From Rhodocyclaceae bacterium (GTDB lineage: Bacteria > Pseudomonadota > Gammaproteobacteria > Burkholderiales > Rhodocyclaceae): 64,000 bases of DNA. The notes beneath the pieces are model-generated. The model searched no databases. It was not told the origin of the DNA and saw nothing but the letters and a program-made list of their open reading frames with translations. Shown in pieces: positions 1-11,453 of this stretch; within the stretch, counting starts at the first letter, position 1, and each line of letters starts with the position of its first letter. The position numbers and the translations under genes were made by a program. Location of the stretch: the NCBI GenBank assembly GCA_018883265.1, contig VEQK01000002.1, positions 29,752 to 93,751 of the forward strand, given 5' to 3'.

Positions 1-681
1 ATTTCCCCGACTGCCAAGATCGGTCGCAATGCGGTTATTCATGCCGGTGTCGTCATCGGTGACGGGGTCGTTATCGGAGACGATGCTCGGATCTATCCGA
101 ACGTCACGATCTATCACGATTGCCATATTGGCGACCGTGTCGTGTTACACGCTGGCGTGGTCATTGGCGCGGACGGCTTTGGTAATGCTAAAGATGGCGA
201 TGCCTGGGTCAAGATCCCCCAGGTTGGCCGCGTTGTGATGGGTGATGATGTCGAGGTTGGCGCCAATACCTGTATTGATCGGGGTGCGCTTGAAGATACT
301 GTCATCGGTAATGGCGTAAAGATCGACGATCAGATCATGATCGGCCATAACTGCCGCATCGGTGACCACACGGCGATCGCAGCCTGTGCAGGTATCGCAG
401 GCAGCACGATTATTGGAAAACGCTGCCTCGTCGGTGGTGCGGCCATGTTCTCAGGCCACATTGAAATCTGTGATGATGTTCAGATCTCGGGTGGCAGCGC
501 CATCATCAAAAGCATTCGCAAGCCGGGCCAGTACACAGGTGTTTTTCCAAGTTTGCCGCATGCAGATTGGTTGCACATCGCAGCCAATGTACGTCAGCTC
601 GACGGACTCGCCAAAAGAGTGCAGCAACTCGAAGCCCAGATTCAATCATTGACTGCAGCAAAAACCGGAGAACCGTCATGA
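1..681 (+). CDS. lpxD: UDP-3-O-acylglucosamine N-acyltransferase LpxD, 5'-truncated by window start
   Basis: Frame open from position 1; hexapeptide repeats ([28 protein letters not shown]), IDRGALEDT motif; followed by fabZ-lpxA-lpxB. Confidence 0.95.
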   Translation: MSPTAKIGRNAVIHAGVVIGDGVVIGDDARIYPNVTIYHDCHIGDRVVLHAGVVIGADGFGNAKDGDAWVKIPQVGRVVMGDDVEVGANTCIDRGALEDTVIGNGVKIDDQIMIGHNCRIGDHTAIAACAGIAGSTIIGKRCLVGGAAMFSGHIEICDDVQISGGSAIIKSIRKPGQYTGVFPSLPHADWLHIAANVRQLDGLAKRVQQLEAQIQSLTAAKTGEPS

Positions 682-1136
682 AGCTTAATGTTCAACAGAT
701 CCGCAAGATTCTTCCGCACCGTTATCCATTCCTGCTGGTCGACCGCGTTGAAGAGATCGAATTTGGTGAGCGTATTCATGCCATCAAGAATGTGACTGTG
801 AACGAGCCTTTTTTTCCCGGGCATTTTCCGGAATACCCGGTATTCCCCGGTGTGCTGATCATGGAAGCGCTGGCGCAGGCTGCCGCCATTCTGACTTTTG
901 CTTCGGCGTCTGAAGAGGAGACACTGCAGGCCGCCGATGATCTCTACCTGTTTGCGGGTATCGATAACGCCCGATTCAAGCGTCCGGTGATGCCGGGTGA
1001 TCGCTTGGACCTCTATGCTGAAATGACGGCGAACAAACGTGGTATCTATAAGTACAAAGCAGTGGCCAGGGTCGATGGTCAGGTTGTGGCCGAAGCCGAA
1101 CTGATGTGCGCACACCGCAAAATGGGTGATGCCTGA
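678..1136 (+). CDS. fabZ: 3-hydroxyacyl-ACP dehydratase FabZ
   Basis: [24 protein letters not shown]...[20 protein letters not shown]; start chosen at ATG 678. Confidence 0.96.
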   Translation: MKLNVQQIRKILPHRYPFLLVDRVEEIEFGERIHAIKNVTVNEPFFPGHFPEYPVFPGVLIMEALAQAAAILTFASASEEETLQAADDLYLFAGIDNARFKRPVMPGDRLDLYAEMTANKRGIYKYKAVARVDGQVVAEAELMCAHRKMGDA

Positions 1137-1137
1137 T

Positions 1138-1914
1138 ATGGTCGCGATTCATCCCAGCGCACTTGTCCATCCGAAAGCTCAGTTGGGCATTGGTGTGTCG
1201 GTTGGTGCGTTTACCATCATTGGTGAACACGTCAGCATCGGTGACGGTACCAGTATCGGTTCACATTGCGTGCTCGAAGGGCATACCCGTATCGGCAGCG
1301 ATAACAGGATTCATCACTACGCAGCGCTTGGTGGTGTGCCTCAGGATAAAAAATATAATGGCGAGCCAACCCGACTGGAAATCGGCGACCGTAATACCAT
1401 TCGAGAGTTCGTCAGCTTCCATGTGGGCACCGCCCAGGACAAAGGTGTCACAGCGATCGGTTCTGATAACTGGGTCATGGGGTACGTGCATGTTGCGCAT
1501 GATTGCCAGATCGGTAATCAGGTTATTCTGGCCAGCAACGCACAGCTGGCCGGGCACTGCGAGGTCGGCGACTGGGCAATCCTGGGTGGCCACACCGGTT
1601 ATCATCAGTTTGTGCGCATCGGGGCTCACGCCATGACGGGCGGCGGTTCTATCGTGATCCAGGACGTTCCGCCTTATGTCATGGCACAAGGTTACCCGGC
1701 GATACCCCGCGGAATTAATGCCGAAGGACTTAAACGTCGCGGTTTCACGGCTGAAGCCATTAATGCCATCAAACAGGCCTACCGTAATATCTACAAGGCT
1801 GGCCTGAGTCTGGAAGAAGCACGCGTCAAACTTGACGATCTACAAAAGGCACATCCGGAAGTCGCCACACTCAATGAGTTTCTGGCTTCTTCACAGCGCG
1901 GCATCATCCGCTAA
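1138..1914 (+). CDS. lpxA: acyl-ACP--UDP-N-acetylglucosamine O-acyltransferase LpxA
   Basis: [14 protein letters not shown], left-handed helix hexapeptides; start ambiguous (GTG 1126, ATG 1129 or 1138). Confidence 0.96.
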   Translation: MVAIHPSALVHPKAQLGIGVSVGAFTIIGEHVSIGDGTSIGSHCVLEGHTRIGSDNRIHHYAALGGVPQDKKYNGEPTRLEIGDRNTIREFVSFHVGTAQDKGVTAIGSDNWVMGYVHVAHDCQIGNQVILASNAQLAGHCEVGDWAILGGHTGYHQFVRIGAHAMTGGGSIVIQDVPPYVMAQGYPAIPRGINAEGLKRRGFTAEAINAIKQAYRNIYKAGLSLEEARVKLDDLQKAHPEVATLNEFLASSQRGIIR

Positions 1915-1919
1915 ACCGC

Positions 1920-3098
1920 GTGACGATGGCGCAAGGATTGCACAATCAGCCGGATCGCCCGCTGCGTATTGCGCTCATCGCCGGTGAAGCGTCAGGTGAT
2001 GTGCTCGGTGCCAGCCTGATTCAGGCAATTGCAGAGCGGCGGCCCGATGCCGAGTTTTTCGGCATTGGTGGTCCCAAGATGATTGCTGCAGGGTTGACTA
2101 GTGCCTATGAACAGGAAAAGCTGGCGGTACGTGGCGCCATCGAAGTATTGAAGCACCTGCCTGAAATTCTTAGTATTCGAAGAGGCATTATTGCCCAGCT
2201 TGATGCCTGGCAGCCCGATGTCCTGATCGGGATTGATGCACCGGATTTCAACCTGCCCATCGAACGGCGCTTCAAGCGCAAGGGTACGCCGACCGTGCAC
2301 TATGTCAGTCCGACGGTATGGGCCTGGCGTCGTGGGCGCGCCAAAAAAATCGTGGCGTCCGTTAACCAGCTCCTGTGCCTCTTTCCTTTTGAGCCGGCGT
2401 GTTACAAAGGCGAGGCTATCGAGCCGGTTTTTATTGGTCATCCACTCGCCGATGAGATTAGCCCCGAGATTGATCGTCTCCAGCAGCGCGCAGCGCTCAA
2501 CTTGCCAGAGGCGGCACCGCTGATCACCCTGATGCCGGGCAGTCGTCGTTCAGAACTCGATTATCATGCGCCACTCTTCGTTCAGACGGCGAATCGGGTC
2601 GTCAGGGAGCTGCCAGAGGCCCTTTTCTTGGTCCCTCTGGCGACGCAAGTAACCCGGGATCGTTTCGAGACGGCTCTGAAAGAATTTGGCGATAAGAATT
2701 TACGCGTCCGCATTCTTTTCGGTCATGCACGCGAGGCATTGGCGGCAAGCGATCTTGCGCTTGTCTGTAGTGGTACGGCAACGCTTGAGGCCGCCCTGGT
2801 TCGTTGTCCCATGATCATTACCTATCGATTCTCGGCTTCGTCCGCCTGGATCTACAAGCGGATGCGCTATCTGCCCTGGGTTGGGTTGCCCAATATTCTG
2901 ACTGGGCGCTTACTCGTGCCAGAGCTGCTGCAGGATGACGCAACACCAGACAGGCTATCAGCTGCCATGATTGACCTCTGGCGCTCACCGGCGCGTCGTG
3001 CGGACATGGAGCAGGAATTCGGCGTGATTCATCAGAAGCTACGCCAGGATTCGGCGTCTCGTGCGGCAGATGCTGTGTTGTCCTGTATCCGTCCATAA
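1920..3098 (+). CDS. lpxB: lipid-A-disaccharide synthase LpxB
   Basis: [19 protein letters not shown]..., VSPTVWAWR; operon context. Confidence 0.96.
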   Translation: MTMAQGLHNQPDRPLRIALIAGEASGDVLGASLIQAIAERRPDAEFFGIGGPKMIAAGLTSAYEQEKLAVRGAIEVLKHLPEILSIRRGIIAQLDAWQPDVLIGIDAPDFNLPIERRFKRKGTPTVHYVSPTVWAWRRGRAKKIVASVNQLLCLFPFEPACYKGEAIEPVFIGHPLADEISPEIDRLQQRAALNLPEAAPLITLMPGSRRSELDYHAPLFVQTANRVVRELPEALFLVPLATQVTRDRFETALKEFGDKNLRVRILFGHAREALAASDLALVCSGTATLEAALVRCPMIITYRFSASSAWIYKRMRYLPWVGLPNILTGRLLVPELLQDDATPDRLSAAMIDLWRSPARRADMEQEFGVIHQKLRQDSASRAADAVLSCIRP

Positions 3099-3099
3099 A

Positions 3100-3684
3100 A
3101 TGTCGGCGATGTTGATTTGTGGCGTGGACGAAGCAGGGCGGGGCCCACTCGCCGGTTCGGTAATTGCGGCTGCGGTGATACTTGATCCCGCAAAACCGAT
3201 TGCCGGCCTCGCCGATTCAAAAAAATTAAGTGCCTCGGCACGGGAACGTCTGGCGCCGCAAATTCGTGAAAGCGCCCTTGCTTGGGCTATCGGTGAAGCG
3301 ACCGCCAGGGAAATCGATCAGATCAACATTCTTCAGGCGACATTTCTGGCCATGTGTCGTGCAGTCGCCGGACTCGCTATCACTCCGGGGCATGCCTTGA
3401 TTGATGGTAATCGAGTTCCTGCCGGATTGCCGTGTAGTGCCGAGGCGATCGTCAAGGGAGATGCCAAAGAGCCGGTCATTTCCGCCGCGTCGATCCTGGC
3501 TAAAACCTTCCGTGATGCCCAGTTGCTCGAACTCGATCAGATCTATCCGCAATATGGCTTTGCACGCCATATGGGTTACCCGACAGCAGCTCACCTACAA
3601 GCACTTCGCGAGCACGGGCCCTCGCCGGTGCATCGCCGTAGTTTCGGCCCCGTTGCTCAGACCCTTTTGCCGGGATTGATCTGA
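3100..3684 (+). CDS. rnhB: ribonuclease HII
   Basis: [21 protein letters not shown]. Confidence 0.96.
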   Translation: MSAMLICGVDEAGRGPLAGSVIAAAVILDPAKPIAGLADSKKLSASARERLAPQIRESALAWAIGEATAREIDQINILQATFLAMCRAVAGLAITPGHALIDGNRVPAGLPCSAEAIVKGDAKEPVISAASILAKTFRDAQLLELDQIYPQYGFARHMGYPTAAHLQALREHGPSPVHRRSFGPVAQTLLPGLI

Positions 3685-4473
3685 ATGAGTCTCGAGTACA
3701 TTGCTTCGCGTCAGAATAGCCTCGTCAAGGAGCTTAAAAAGCTGGCCGGGAGTAAACGTGCGCGCTCAGAAACCGGACTGGTATTGTCTGAAGGCACGCA
3801 TTTGTTGCAAACCATGCTCGATGCCGGTGTGCGACCTTGCGTTGTGGCGGTCACTGAGCGTCTTTCATCAGACCCGACGACACTAAGTCTGTTGCTTGCC
3901 TGTGAGGGTGCACGCTCTGTCTCTATTGCCGATGCGGTCTTTGACCAGATTGCTCCGGCCGATTCGCCAGTGGGCCTCCTGGCGCTAAGTCCCCTGAAAA
4001 GTTCGTTTATGCCGCCGGATACAGAGATCGATACACTCGTGCTCGAATCGATCCAGGACCCGGGCAATGTCGGCAGCCTAATTCGCACGGCCGTTGCCGC
4101 GGGGATCAGCCAGATCGTTTTGTCCCCGGGGTGTGCCGATGTCTGGTCACCACGTTGCCTACGTTCTGCCCAGGGAGCGCAATGGTTGGCAAGGGTATAC
4201 ACAGATGTGCCGCTGCCCGTTTTCCTCCAGAGCTACCAGGGCGAGGTTACGGCGACCGTACTAGAAAACGGGCAGAGCCTCTACCGGCAAAACTTGATCC
4301 AACCGGTGGCCTGGCTATTCGGAAACGAAGGGCAAGGGTTGACCGAAGAAATCATGACCTTTGCCAGACGTCGTATCACCATACCGATGCCGGGCGCCAT
4401 GGAGTCGCTCAACGTGAATGCCGCCGCCGCCGTTTGTCTCTTCGAGCAGGTGCGCCAACGTCAGTTGGCCTAA
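3685..4473 (+). CDS. TrmH/SpoU family RNA methyltransferase
   Basis: ESIQDPGNVGSLIRTA, LFGNEGQGL, IPMPGAMESLNVNAAAAV motifs. Confidence 0.93.
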   Translation: MSLEYIASRQNSLVKELKKLAGSKRARSETGLVLSEGTHLLQTMLDAGVRPCVVAVTERLSSDPTTLSLLLACEGARSVSIADAVFDQIAPADSPVGLLALSPLKSSFMPPDTEIDTLVLESIQDPGNVGSLIRTAVAAGISQIVLSPGCADVWSPRCLRSAQGAQWLARVYTDVPLPVFLQSYQGEVTATVLENGQSLYRQNLIQPVAWLFGNEGQGLTEEIMTFARRRITIPMPGAMESLNVNAAAAVCLFEQVRQRQLA

Positions 4474-4488
4474 AGCTTCGCAACCCGT

Positions 4489-5313
4489 TTAGAACGATGC
4501 CCGGCCATCAAGCCGGATTTCCTGGAGTACGGTCGTTGATATTTCCTCAATACTCTTCGACGATGAATCCAGCCAGTGAATGCCTTCCCGTCGCATCATT
4601 TTTTCTGCATCGCTGACCTCCTGCCGACAATTGGCCAATGATGCATACTTGCTATTTGGGCGGCGCTCTTCGCGAATCTGCGCCAGCCGCTCCGGTTGAA
4701 TCGTCAGACCGAAAAGTTTTTCTTTGTGCTCCTTGAGCGTCCCGGGAAGTGTGCCGCGATCAAAGTCTTCAGGAATGAGCGGAAAATTGGCAGCTTTGAT
4801 ACCGAATTGCATGGCCAGATATAGCGATGTCGGTGTTTTGCCGCAACGGGACACGCCCACCAGAATGACGTCGGCAGTACTCAGGTCACGGTCCGTAATA
4901 CCGTCATCATGGGCCAGCGTGTAGTTGATGGCTTCGATACGGTTTTTGTAATCCGAGCTGTCTGTACGGCCATGGGTTCGGCCCACCGTATGTGTCGATT
5001 TGATATTGATCTCGGCTTCAATCGGCGCGAGAAAGGTTTTAAAGAAGTTGAGGCATAGCACCGGCGCCTGTTCCAGAAGGGACGAAATCTCATCGTCCAC
5101 GAGCGTCGTGAAAACGATGGGGCAGGTGCCATCGCGTTCGGCCACCGCTTCGATGCGTTGAACGGCCTCAAGCGCCTTTTCGCGGGTGTTGATGAAGGGT
5201 AGGCGGTGCTGAACCCACTCAACGCCTTCAAATTGGCTGAGGAGGCTGTGACCCAAGGACTCGGCAGTAATACCGGTACCGTCGGAAACGAAGAAAACCG
5301 TACGTTTTGTCAT
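4489..5313 (-). CDS. ppsR: PEP synthetase regulatory kinase/pyrophosphorylase (DUF299/PpsR)
   Basis: [41 protein letters not shown]; near ppsA. Confidence 0.94.
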   Translation of the reverse strand: MTKRTVFFVSDGTGITAESLGHSLLSQFEGVEWVQHRLPFINTREKALEAVQRIEAVAERDGTCPIVFTTLVDDEISSLLEQAPVLCLNFFKTFLAPIEAEINIKSTHTVGRTHGRTDSSDYKNRIEAINYTLAHDDGITDRDLSTADVILVGVSRCGKTPTSLYLAMQFGIKAANFPLIPEDFDRGTLPGTLKEHKEKLFGLTIQPERLAQIREERRPNSKYASLANCRQEVSDAEKMMRREGIHWLDSSSKSIEEISTTVLQEIRLDGRASF

Positions 5314-5356
5314 AGTGATGGCATTGTAACCAAACATTTGATCTCTATGTGGTCAA

Positions 5357-5369
5357 TTGGTAATACCAA
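5357..5369. promoter_or_regulatory. candidate GntR (PdhR/LldR-type) operator TTGGTAATACCAA
   Basis: Palindrome around one central base; matches TTGGT-N3-ACCAA operator class; in the ppsR/gntR intergenic region. Confidence 0.65.
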
Positions 5370-5463
5370 AAAAAGACGATGTTTTGAAAATATTTCATGG
5401 ATATTACGCTGTTTTTTAGGATGTACTGTGATAGATTTGCACGTATTAATTTTCAGACGAATA

Positions 5464-5476
5464 TTGGTATTACCAA
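5464..5476. promoter_or_regulatory. candidate GntR operator TTGGTATTACCAA (reverse complement of the 5357-5369 site)
   Basis: Palindrome within ATTGGTATTACCAATT immediately upstream of the GntR start. Confidence 0.68.
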
Positions 5477-5488
5477 TTAGTATTGTTA

Positions 5489-6256
5489 ATGATGGCTCAG
5501 ACAGCAAAGATCACGCATCGTTTGTCCGACACGGTTGCCCGACAACTGGAACAGCGCATTCTCGAAGGTGCGCTCAAGTCGGGGGATCGCTTGCCGGCTG
5601 AACGCGAACTCGCATTGGAGTTGGGCGTTTCTCGCCCCTGTTTGCGTGAAGCCATTCAGAAACTGGCTTCCAGGGGTCTGCTCTACAGTCGTCAGGGTGG
5701 GGGAACCTATATTGCCGATGAGCTGACCGACTCGCTGGCCGCACCCTGGGCACAAATGCTTCAGGCGCACCCCGCATTGGGGGATGATTTACTTGAATTC
5801 CGCGCAGTTCTGCAAGCACAGACCGCTGAGTGGGCTGCAACGCGTGCCATGAGCGCCGATTTGTCCCGGCTTGACGATGCCTTGAAAGAGGCCGTGGCAG
5901 CGATTGCTTCATTGAGTGCCGAAGCGGTTGCAACAGCCGATCGTGATTTTCATCAGGCATTGGCCGATGCTGCCCATAATGCATTTAGCGCACACATGAT
6001 GACGGTTGTGCAGAGGCTTCTACAAAAAGAGATTCTGTTTAATCTTGGCGAGCTTATCAGCATGCCCGTGGCCAGCCGGATGCTCATTGACCAGTGGACA
6101 GCCATCGTCAATGCAGTGCGCCAAACGGATGCCGCTGCCGCACGACAGGCTGCGACGACGCATGCGGGTTTTTTTCGTGAAACCTTCAATCAGGCGCAGC
6201 GTGCCCAGGCGCGTCGCGAAACTGCAGAGCGACGACTCGCCGCATCCATTTCCTAG
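5489..6256 (+). CDS. GntR family (FadR/PdhR-like) transcriptional regulator
   Basis: [46 protein letters not shown] wHTH and FCD-like C-terminus; starts ATG 5489 or 5492. Confidence 0.92.
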   Translation: MMAQTAKITHRLSDTVARQLEQRILEGALKSGDRLPAERELALELGVSRPCLREAIQKLASRGLLYSRQGGGTYIADELTDSLAAPWAQMLQAHPALGDDLLEFRAVLQAQTAEWAATRAMSADLSRLDDALKEAVAAIASLSAEAVATADRDFHQALADAAHNAFSAHMMTVVQRLLQKEILFNLGELISMPVASRMLIDQWTAIVNAVRQTDAAAARQAATTHAGFFRETFNQAQRAQARRETAERRLAASIS

Positions 6257-6291
6257 ACCTTTATTTTTTAACTTCATTACCGGGGATCTTT

Positions 6292-8661
6292 ATGAACGCC
6301 TTTGTTAAAAACTTCAAAGAACTGCGCATGACCGACGTTGAAGAGGTCGGTGGCAAGAACGCCTCGCTGGGCGAAATGATCAGTCAGTTATCTACGGCCG
6401 GTGTACGGGTGCCGGGTGGTTTTGCGACGACTGCCGAAGCCTATCGTGCCTTCCTTGCCCACAATGGCCTGGCCGATAAGATCAATGCCCGTCTGTCATC
6501 GCTGAACGTGGATGATGTTGATGCGCTGTTGAAGACCGGCGCCGAGATCCGCCAATGGGTCGTAGAAACGCCGTTTCCGGAACAGCTGGAAAAAGAGATT
6601 GCGGTGCACTACGCGGCACTCATTGCCGAGAGCGGCCCCGAAGCCTCGTTTGCCGTACGCTCATCGGCTACAGCCGAAGATCTGCCCGATGCCTCGTTCG
6701 CCGGCCAGCAGGAAACCTTCCTCAACATCAGTGGGCTTGACAACATCCTGCACGCCATCAAGGAAGTCTTCGCCTCGCTCTACAACGACCGTGCGATTTC
6801 CTACCGCGTACACAAGGGTTTTGCGCACGCTGACGTTGCATTGTCGGCCGGTATCCAGCGCATGGTGCGTTCCGATAAGGGTGCTGCTGGCGTGATGTTC
6901 ACACTCGATACCGAGTCCGGTTTCCGTGATGCGATCTTCGTCACCTCGTCTTATGGCCTCGGCGAAACCGTGGTGCAGGGCGCTGTGAACCCGGATGAGT
7001 TCTATGTGCACAAGCCGATGCTGCGCCAAGGTCGTCCGGCAGTGATTCGTCGCAACCTGGGCTCGAAGCTGCTCAAGATGGTCTTTTCGACCGACAAGGT
7101 GGCTGGCAAATCGACGCACACCGTCGACGTGGCAGAAGCCGAGCGTCACCAGTTTTCGATTCGTGATGAAGAAGTGCTCGAACTGGCCCGCTTTGCCGAT
7201 ATTATCGAAAAGCACTACGAGCGTCCGATGGACATCGAATGGGGGCGTGATGGTACCGATGGTCGCCTCTACATTCTGCAAGCTCGTCCTGAAACCGTGA
7301 AGTCGCAGGAATCGAAGGACAAGGTCGAGAAGTTCGCGCTCAAATCCTATGGCAAGGTACTGGCTACGGGTCGCGCCATCGGCCAGAAGATCGGTGTGGG
7401 GCCCGTGCGCGTCGTCAATGATCCGGCTGAAATGAATAGTGTGAAGCCGGGCGATGTGCTGGTGGCCGATATGACCGACCCGAACTGGGAGCCGGTGATG
7501 AAGCGGGCGTCAGCGATTGTGACTAATCGCGGTGGCCGTACCTGCCACGCTGCCATCATCGCGCGTGAACTCGGTATTCCAGCCATCGTTGGTTGTGGTG
7601 ATGCAACGGATACACTGACTGAAGGCGAAACCGTTACGGTGTCGTGCGCCGAGGGTGATACTGGCCATGTCTACCGTGGTGCACAGGAATATGAAGTCAC
7701 GACGCGTGATCTGGGTGAGCTGCCGCCGATTCCGGTCAAGATCATGATGAACGTGGGTAATCCCGAGCTGGCCTTTGATTTTGCGCAACTGCCTAACGAA
7801 GGCGTGGGCCTGGCGCGCGTTGAATTTATCATCAACAACATCATCGGCATCCACCCGAAGGCGATTCTGGAAATCGACCGGTTGCCAGCCAGCAAGCGCG
7901 AAGAGATTCAACGTCGTGCCCGTGGTTATGCCGACCCGGTCAGCTTCTTTACCGACAAACTGGTGGAGGGGGTGGCGACGATTGCCGCCGCTTTCTGGCC
8001 GAAGCCGGTGATCGTTCGTCTGTCGGATTTCAAGTCGAACGAATACCGCAAGCTGTTGGGTGGTGACCTGTACGAACCAGAAGAAGAGAACCCGATGCTG
8101 GGCTTCCGGGGTGCTTCGCGATACATCGCGCAAACTTTCCAGGATTGTTTTGCGATGGAATGCAAGGCCATGCGCACTGTTCGCGAAATTCTCGGTTACA
8201 CCAACGTGCAACTGATGGTGCCGTTTGTGCGTACGCTGGGCGAAGCGGCTGACGTCGAGAAGCTGCTGGCCAGCCATGGTCTGCGTCGTGGCGAGCATGA
8301 TCTCAAGCTCATCATGATGTGCGAGATTCCTTCGAACGCGCTGCTGGCGGATCAATTCCTCGAGTATTTCGACGGTATGTCGATCGGCTCGAATGACCTG
8401 ACACAGCTGACGCTGGGGCTGGATCGTGATTCGGGTCTGGTGGCCTCGCTCTTCGACGAACGTGATCCGGCCGTGAAGATGCTGCTGGAGCGTGCCATCG
8501 AATCGTGCAACAAGGCGGGTAAATACATCGGTATCTGTGGCCAGGGGCCGTCGGACCACCCGGATCTGGCCGAGTGGCTGACCGAGAAGGGCATCACGTC
8601 TCTCTCGCTCAACCCGGATACGGTGGTGGATACCTGGCAGCAAATTGCTAAACGCAAATAA
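6292..8661 (+). CDS. ppsA: phosphoenolpyruvate synthase
   Basis: [36 protein letters not shown]. Confidence 0.97.
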   Translation: MNAFVKNFKELRMTDVEEVGGKNASLGEMISQLSTAGVRVPGGFATTAEAYRAFLAHNGLADKINARLSSLNVDDVDALLKTGAEIRQWVVETPFPEQLEKEIAVHYAALIAESGPEASFAVRSSATAEDLPDASFAGQQETFLNISGLDNILHAIKEVFASLYNDRAISYRVHKGFAHADVALSAGIQRMVRSDKGAAGVMFTLDTESGFRDAIFVTSSYGLGETVVQGAVNPDEFYVHKPMLRQGRPAVIRRNLGSKLLKMVFSTDKVAGKSTHTVDVAEAERHQFSIRDEEVLELARFADIIEKHYERPMDIEWGRDGTDGRLYILQARPETVKSQESKDKVEKFALKSYGKVLATGRAIGQKIGVGPVRVVNDPAEMNSVKPGDVLVADMTDPNWEPVMKRASAIVTNRGGRTCHAAIIARELGIPAIVGCGDATDTLTEGETVTVSCAEGDTGHVYRGAQEYEVTTRDLGELPPIPVKIMMNVGNPELAFDFAQLPNEGVGLARVEFIINNIIGIHPKAILEIDRLPASKREEIQRRARGYADPVSFFTDKLVEGVATIAAAFWPKPVIVRLSDFKSNEYRKLLGGDLYEPEEENPMLGFRGASRYIAQTFQDCFAMECKAMRTVREILGYTNVQLMVPFVRTLGEAADVEKLLASHGLRRGEHDLKLIMMCEIPSNALLADQFLEYFDGMSIGSNDLTQLTLGLDRDSGLVASLFDERDPAVKMLLERAIESCNKAGKYIGICGQGPSDHPDLAEWLTEKGITSLSLNPDTVVDTWQQIAKRK

Positions 8662-8680
8662 TCCACTCGTAACTTAAATG

Positions 8681-8710
8681 AGAGGCATTCATTCGGATGC
8701 CTCTTTTTTA
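8681..8710 (+). terminator. intrinsic terminator downstream of ppsA
   Basis: AGAGGCAT-N8-ATGCCTCT followed by T-run. Confidence 0.85.
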
Positions 8711-9349
8711 TGGGCGTTGGTGAAAGCGCGGCAGTGTCACTTTCCAGCGGATCGCGATCAAACGCGCAGCGATGCAGAAAACAATGCCGACCCAGGCAGC
8801 CAATGTGGCATGCACGCCAAGCGCATCAAGAATGATGACGGTCATAGACCCGAACCAGGCGGCAGTGGCGTATAACTCGCTAGAAAAGACCAGTGGGACT
8901 TCGTTAATCATCACGTCGCGTAACAGGCCGCCGAAAACGGCGGTGACCACACCGAGCAGGCTTGCGATGAGCCAGGGCATATTCCAATCTAGGGCGACCT
9001 GGGTACCGACAATCGCGAACAGTGCAAGGCCGATGGCATCGGGAATCAAAAACAGATTCTCGGGCAAGTGACGAACACGGGTCACGAAGAAAGTCAGCAC
9101 GGCCGTCACCACGGTGACCCACAGATAGGTTTCGTCAGCCATCCAGAACACCTGACGTCCCAACAGTAGATCGCGAACGGTACCGCCGCCCAACGACGTG
9201 GCGATGCCGGCCATCAGCGCGCCAAATAAATCAACGCCCTTGTCGCGTGCGACCAGAACGCCGGTGAGCGCACAGGTAAATGAAGCGGCCAGACCCAGGC
9301 CGTAGATCAAAGCGTCATTGGCCTGCGCCAAATGCTCGGGAATCAGCAT
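8708..9349 (-). CDS. trimeric intracellular cation channel (TRIC/UPF0126, YicG-like) membrane protein
   Basis: GTVRDLLLG and GLLRDVMINEVPLV duplicated motif; multiple TM segments. Confidence 0.9.
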   Translation of the reverse strand: MLIPEHLAQANDALIYGLGLAASFTCALTGVLVARDKGVDLFGALMAGIATSLGGGTVRDLLLGRQVFWMADETYLWVTVVTAVLTFFVTRVRHLPENLFLIPDAIGLALFAIVGTQVALDWNMPWLIASLLGVVTAVFGGLLRDVMINEVPLVFSSELYATAAWFGSMTVIILDALGVHATLAAWVGIVFCIAARLIAIRWKVTLPRFHQRP

Positions 9350-9360
9350 AATCTGTCCTT

Positions 9361-9810
9361 TTAACGCACCTGGGTCTTGAGCAGGCGACCCTGTTCGCGC
9401 TTCCAGTCTTTCTCTTTCTCGCTGTCGCGCTTGTCGTGCAGTTTCTTGCCTTTGGCCAGACCGATCTGTGCTTTGATCCGCCCCTTGCTGTAATGCAGAT
9501 CGATCGGCACCAGTGCATAGCCTGCACGTTCGACTTTGCCGATCAGCGTATCGATCTGACGCCGGTGCAGGAGTAGTTTTCTTGTCCGTGTAGCATCCGG
9601 TTTAACGTGAGTCGAAGCAGAAATCAGCGGCGTGATGTGCATGCCGAGTATGTAAAGCTCGCCTTCGAGCACTACGACATAGGCTTCCTTGATCTGCACC
9701 CGACCGGCACGAATCGCCTTGCATTCCCAGCCCTCCAGCGACACGCCGGCCTCGAACTGTTCTTCGATGAAGTATTCGTGGAAGGCTTTTTTGTTGGAAA
9801 CGATGCTCAT
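9361..9810 (-). CDS. smpB: SsrA-binding protein SmpB
   Basis: [34 protein letters not shown]-terminal basic tail. Confidence 0.96.
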   Translation of the reverse strand: MSIVSNKKAFHEYFIEEQFEAGVSLEGWECKAIRAGRVQIKEAYVVVLEGELYILGMHITPLISASTHVKPDATRTRKLLLHRRQIDTLIGKVERAGYALVPIDLHYSKGRIKAQIGLAKGKKLHDKRDSEKEKDWKREQGRLLKTQVR

Positions 9811-9897
9811 GCTGTCAGTAGGGAGTGGGGCTAGGGCGTTCGGGTGCTTTTCGCTAGAATATACTGCATTCTAGCAATCTCCCTTCCTAATGCTGCT

Positions 9898-10332
9898 ATG
9901 GCGCTCGTCGAGAAAACCGTCCTCATTGAACATACGCCAGCGCAAATGTACGCGCTGGTTGATGATGTCGAGCGGTACACAGATTTTTTGCCCTGGTGTG
10001 CCAAAGCGGAACTGAAGTTCCGTGATGCTGATAAAACGGTTGCAACGCTGTTTATCGATTTTCTCAGCGTCAAATCCCATTTCACCACCGAGAATAACAA
10101 GGTTTTTCCGACGGAAATGACCATGAAACTGGTCGATGGCCCTTTTCGCCGTTTTGATGGGACCTGGCATTTCATAGCCCTGGGTGATAAGGCCTGCAAG
10201 ATCGAATTCCGGTTGAGCTACGAGTTTTCCAGTAAGCTTTTTGAAAAAATCATCGGTCCCGTCTTCAGCCGGATTGCCAATACCTTCATCGAGGCTTTTG
10301 TGCAGCGGGCAGCACAGGTTTACGGTTCATGA
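9898..10332 (+). CDS. ratA: ribosome association toxin RatA-like START/COQ10 family protein
   Basis: MALVEKTVLIEHTPAQMYALVDDVERYTDFLPWC; conserved with smpB/rnfH; start ATG 9898. Confidence 0.9.
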   Translation: MALVEKTVLIEHTPAQMYALVDDVERYTDFLPWCAKAELKFRDADKTVATLFIDFLSVKSHFTTENNKVFPTEMTMKLVDGPFRRFDGTWHFIALGDKACKIEFRLSYEFSSKLFEKIIGPVFSRIANTFIEAFVQRAAQVYGS

Positions 10333-10655
10333 AAATCGAAGTCATCTACGCACTACCTGACCGCCAGGAGCTTGTCACACTGGACTTGCCGGACGGCAGT
10401 ACTGCCCAGCAGGCGGTTGAAGCCTCCGGGCTATTGCAGAAATATCCGGATATCGAACCGGGCGGGCGCAACAAGCTCGGCGTCTTTTCCAAGCTGGTAA
10501 AAGCAGATGCCCTTCTGCGTGATCGTGACCGCGTCGAGATCTATCGCCCGCTGATCGCCGACCCCAAAGAAGTACGGCGTCAGAAAGCCGCGGAAGGCAA
10601 AGTCATGAAGCGTGGCGCGGCTGAACTCAATGCCGGCGAATCTCCAGATGCCTAA
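10329..10655 (+). CDS. rnfH: RnfH family protein
   Basis: IEVIYALPDRQELVTLDLPDGSTAQQAVEASGLL...YRPLIADPKEVRRQKA. Confidence 0.92.
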   Translation: MKIEVIYALPDRQELVTLDLPDGSTAQQAVEASGLLQKYPDIEPGGRNKLGVFSKLVKADALLRDRDRVEIYRPLIADPKEVRRQKAAEGKVMKRGAAELNAGESPDA

Positions 10656-11182
10656 AGCGGATGCTGAGGGGTCTTCGGGCAAAGCTCTTTCAGGCGTTCT
10701 AGCGATGCCAGATTTTGCCGGATTGTGATCAGCCCAGAGTCGGGAATCAGCAACTTACCGCTGGCTTTATCGCGTTCGATGTTGGCCAGATTCACCCGGG
10801 TTTCTTCATAACGTTTATCAATACTCCGACAGGTGGCCGACTCCTCGGCAGTCATGCGTTGGTGGGTCACAGGTGATCGATCCGGGGGTAGGGCCGACCG
10901 CCCAGCAGTGCCGGATGCCTGGATCTCGGGCGTTAGACTCATGACCTGATCCAGTTCCAGTGGCGCAGGCTGCACCCCTGTCGGTAGGCCCTGATCGCTG
11001 AGCCAGAGCGAGCCAGCAACATCGCGCCCAGTCTGCAATTGTGCCTCAGCTCTGGCCGAGAAAGTCAGTAAAAACAACGCACCAAGCAGGACCGCCAGAG
11101 GCGCGCGCTGATTATGTGAGAAGCACTTGAACCCGGCGTGAAGGCAAGGCGGCAGGGGAGTCCATCCGAGTGTTAGGAACAT
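10652..11182 (-). CDS. hypothetical secreted protein with Arg/Glu-rich C-terminal helical region
   Basis: Signal-like segment LAVLLGALFLLTFSARAEAQ; ends converge with rnfH by a 4-nt overlap; N-terminal start uncertain. Confidence 0.6.
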   Translation of the reverse strand: MFLTLGWTPLPPCLHAGFKCFSHNQRAPLAVLLGALFLLTFSARAEAQLQTGRDVAGSLWLSDQGLPTGVQPAPLELDQVMSLTPEIQASGTAGRSALPPDRSPVTHQRMTAEESATCRSIDKRYEETRVNLANIERDKASGKLLIPDSGLITIRQNLASLERLKELCPKTPQHPL

Positions 11183-11453
11183 GTGGAGAGGAAATCATCC
11201 AAGTATCACTTGCTGGCATCATGTTGTGACGAGCACGACATCAATGTCAGGATTTGTCAGGATTCTGGTTTGCTTTCTATGAGAGTATAAAGGTGTTTTG
11301 AACAAATCAGATTTGTATGGTGAATGAACCGTTTCAAAAAATGCCAATCTGGATTCGTTGTAGTCAAACTTAGCCACTCAGATTGCACTGGGTATATTCA
11401 GTACCTTGTGAAAATGAACTGAATCTAAAAAATCAAATATTGGGGATTTATAG

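Noticed and set aside
4131-4616. 161-aa plus-strand ORF spanning the rRNA methyltransferase and ppsR ends
   Set aside because: Out-of-frame overlap with two well-supported genes; no domain similarity.
7510-8643. 377-aa minus-strand ORF opposite ppsA
   Set aside because: Antisense shadow of ppsA.
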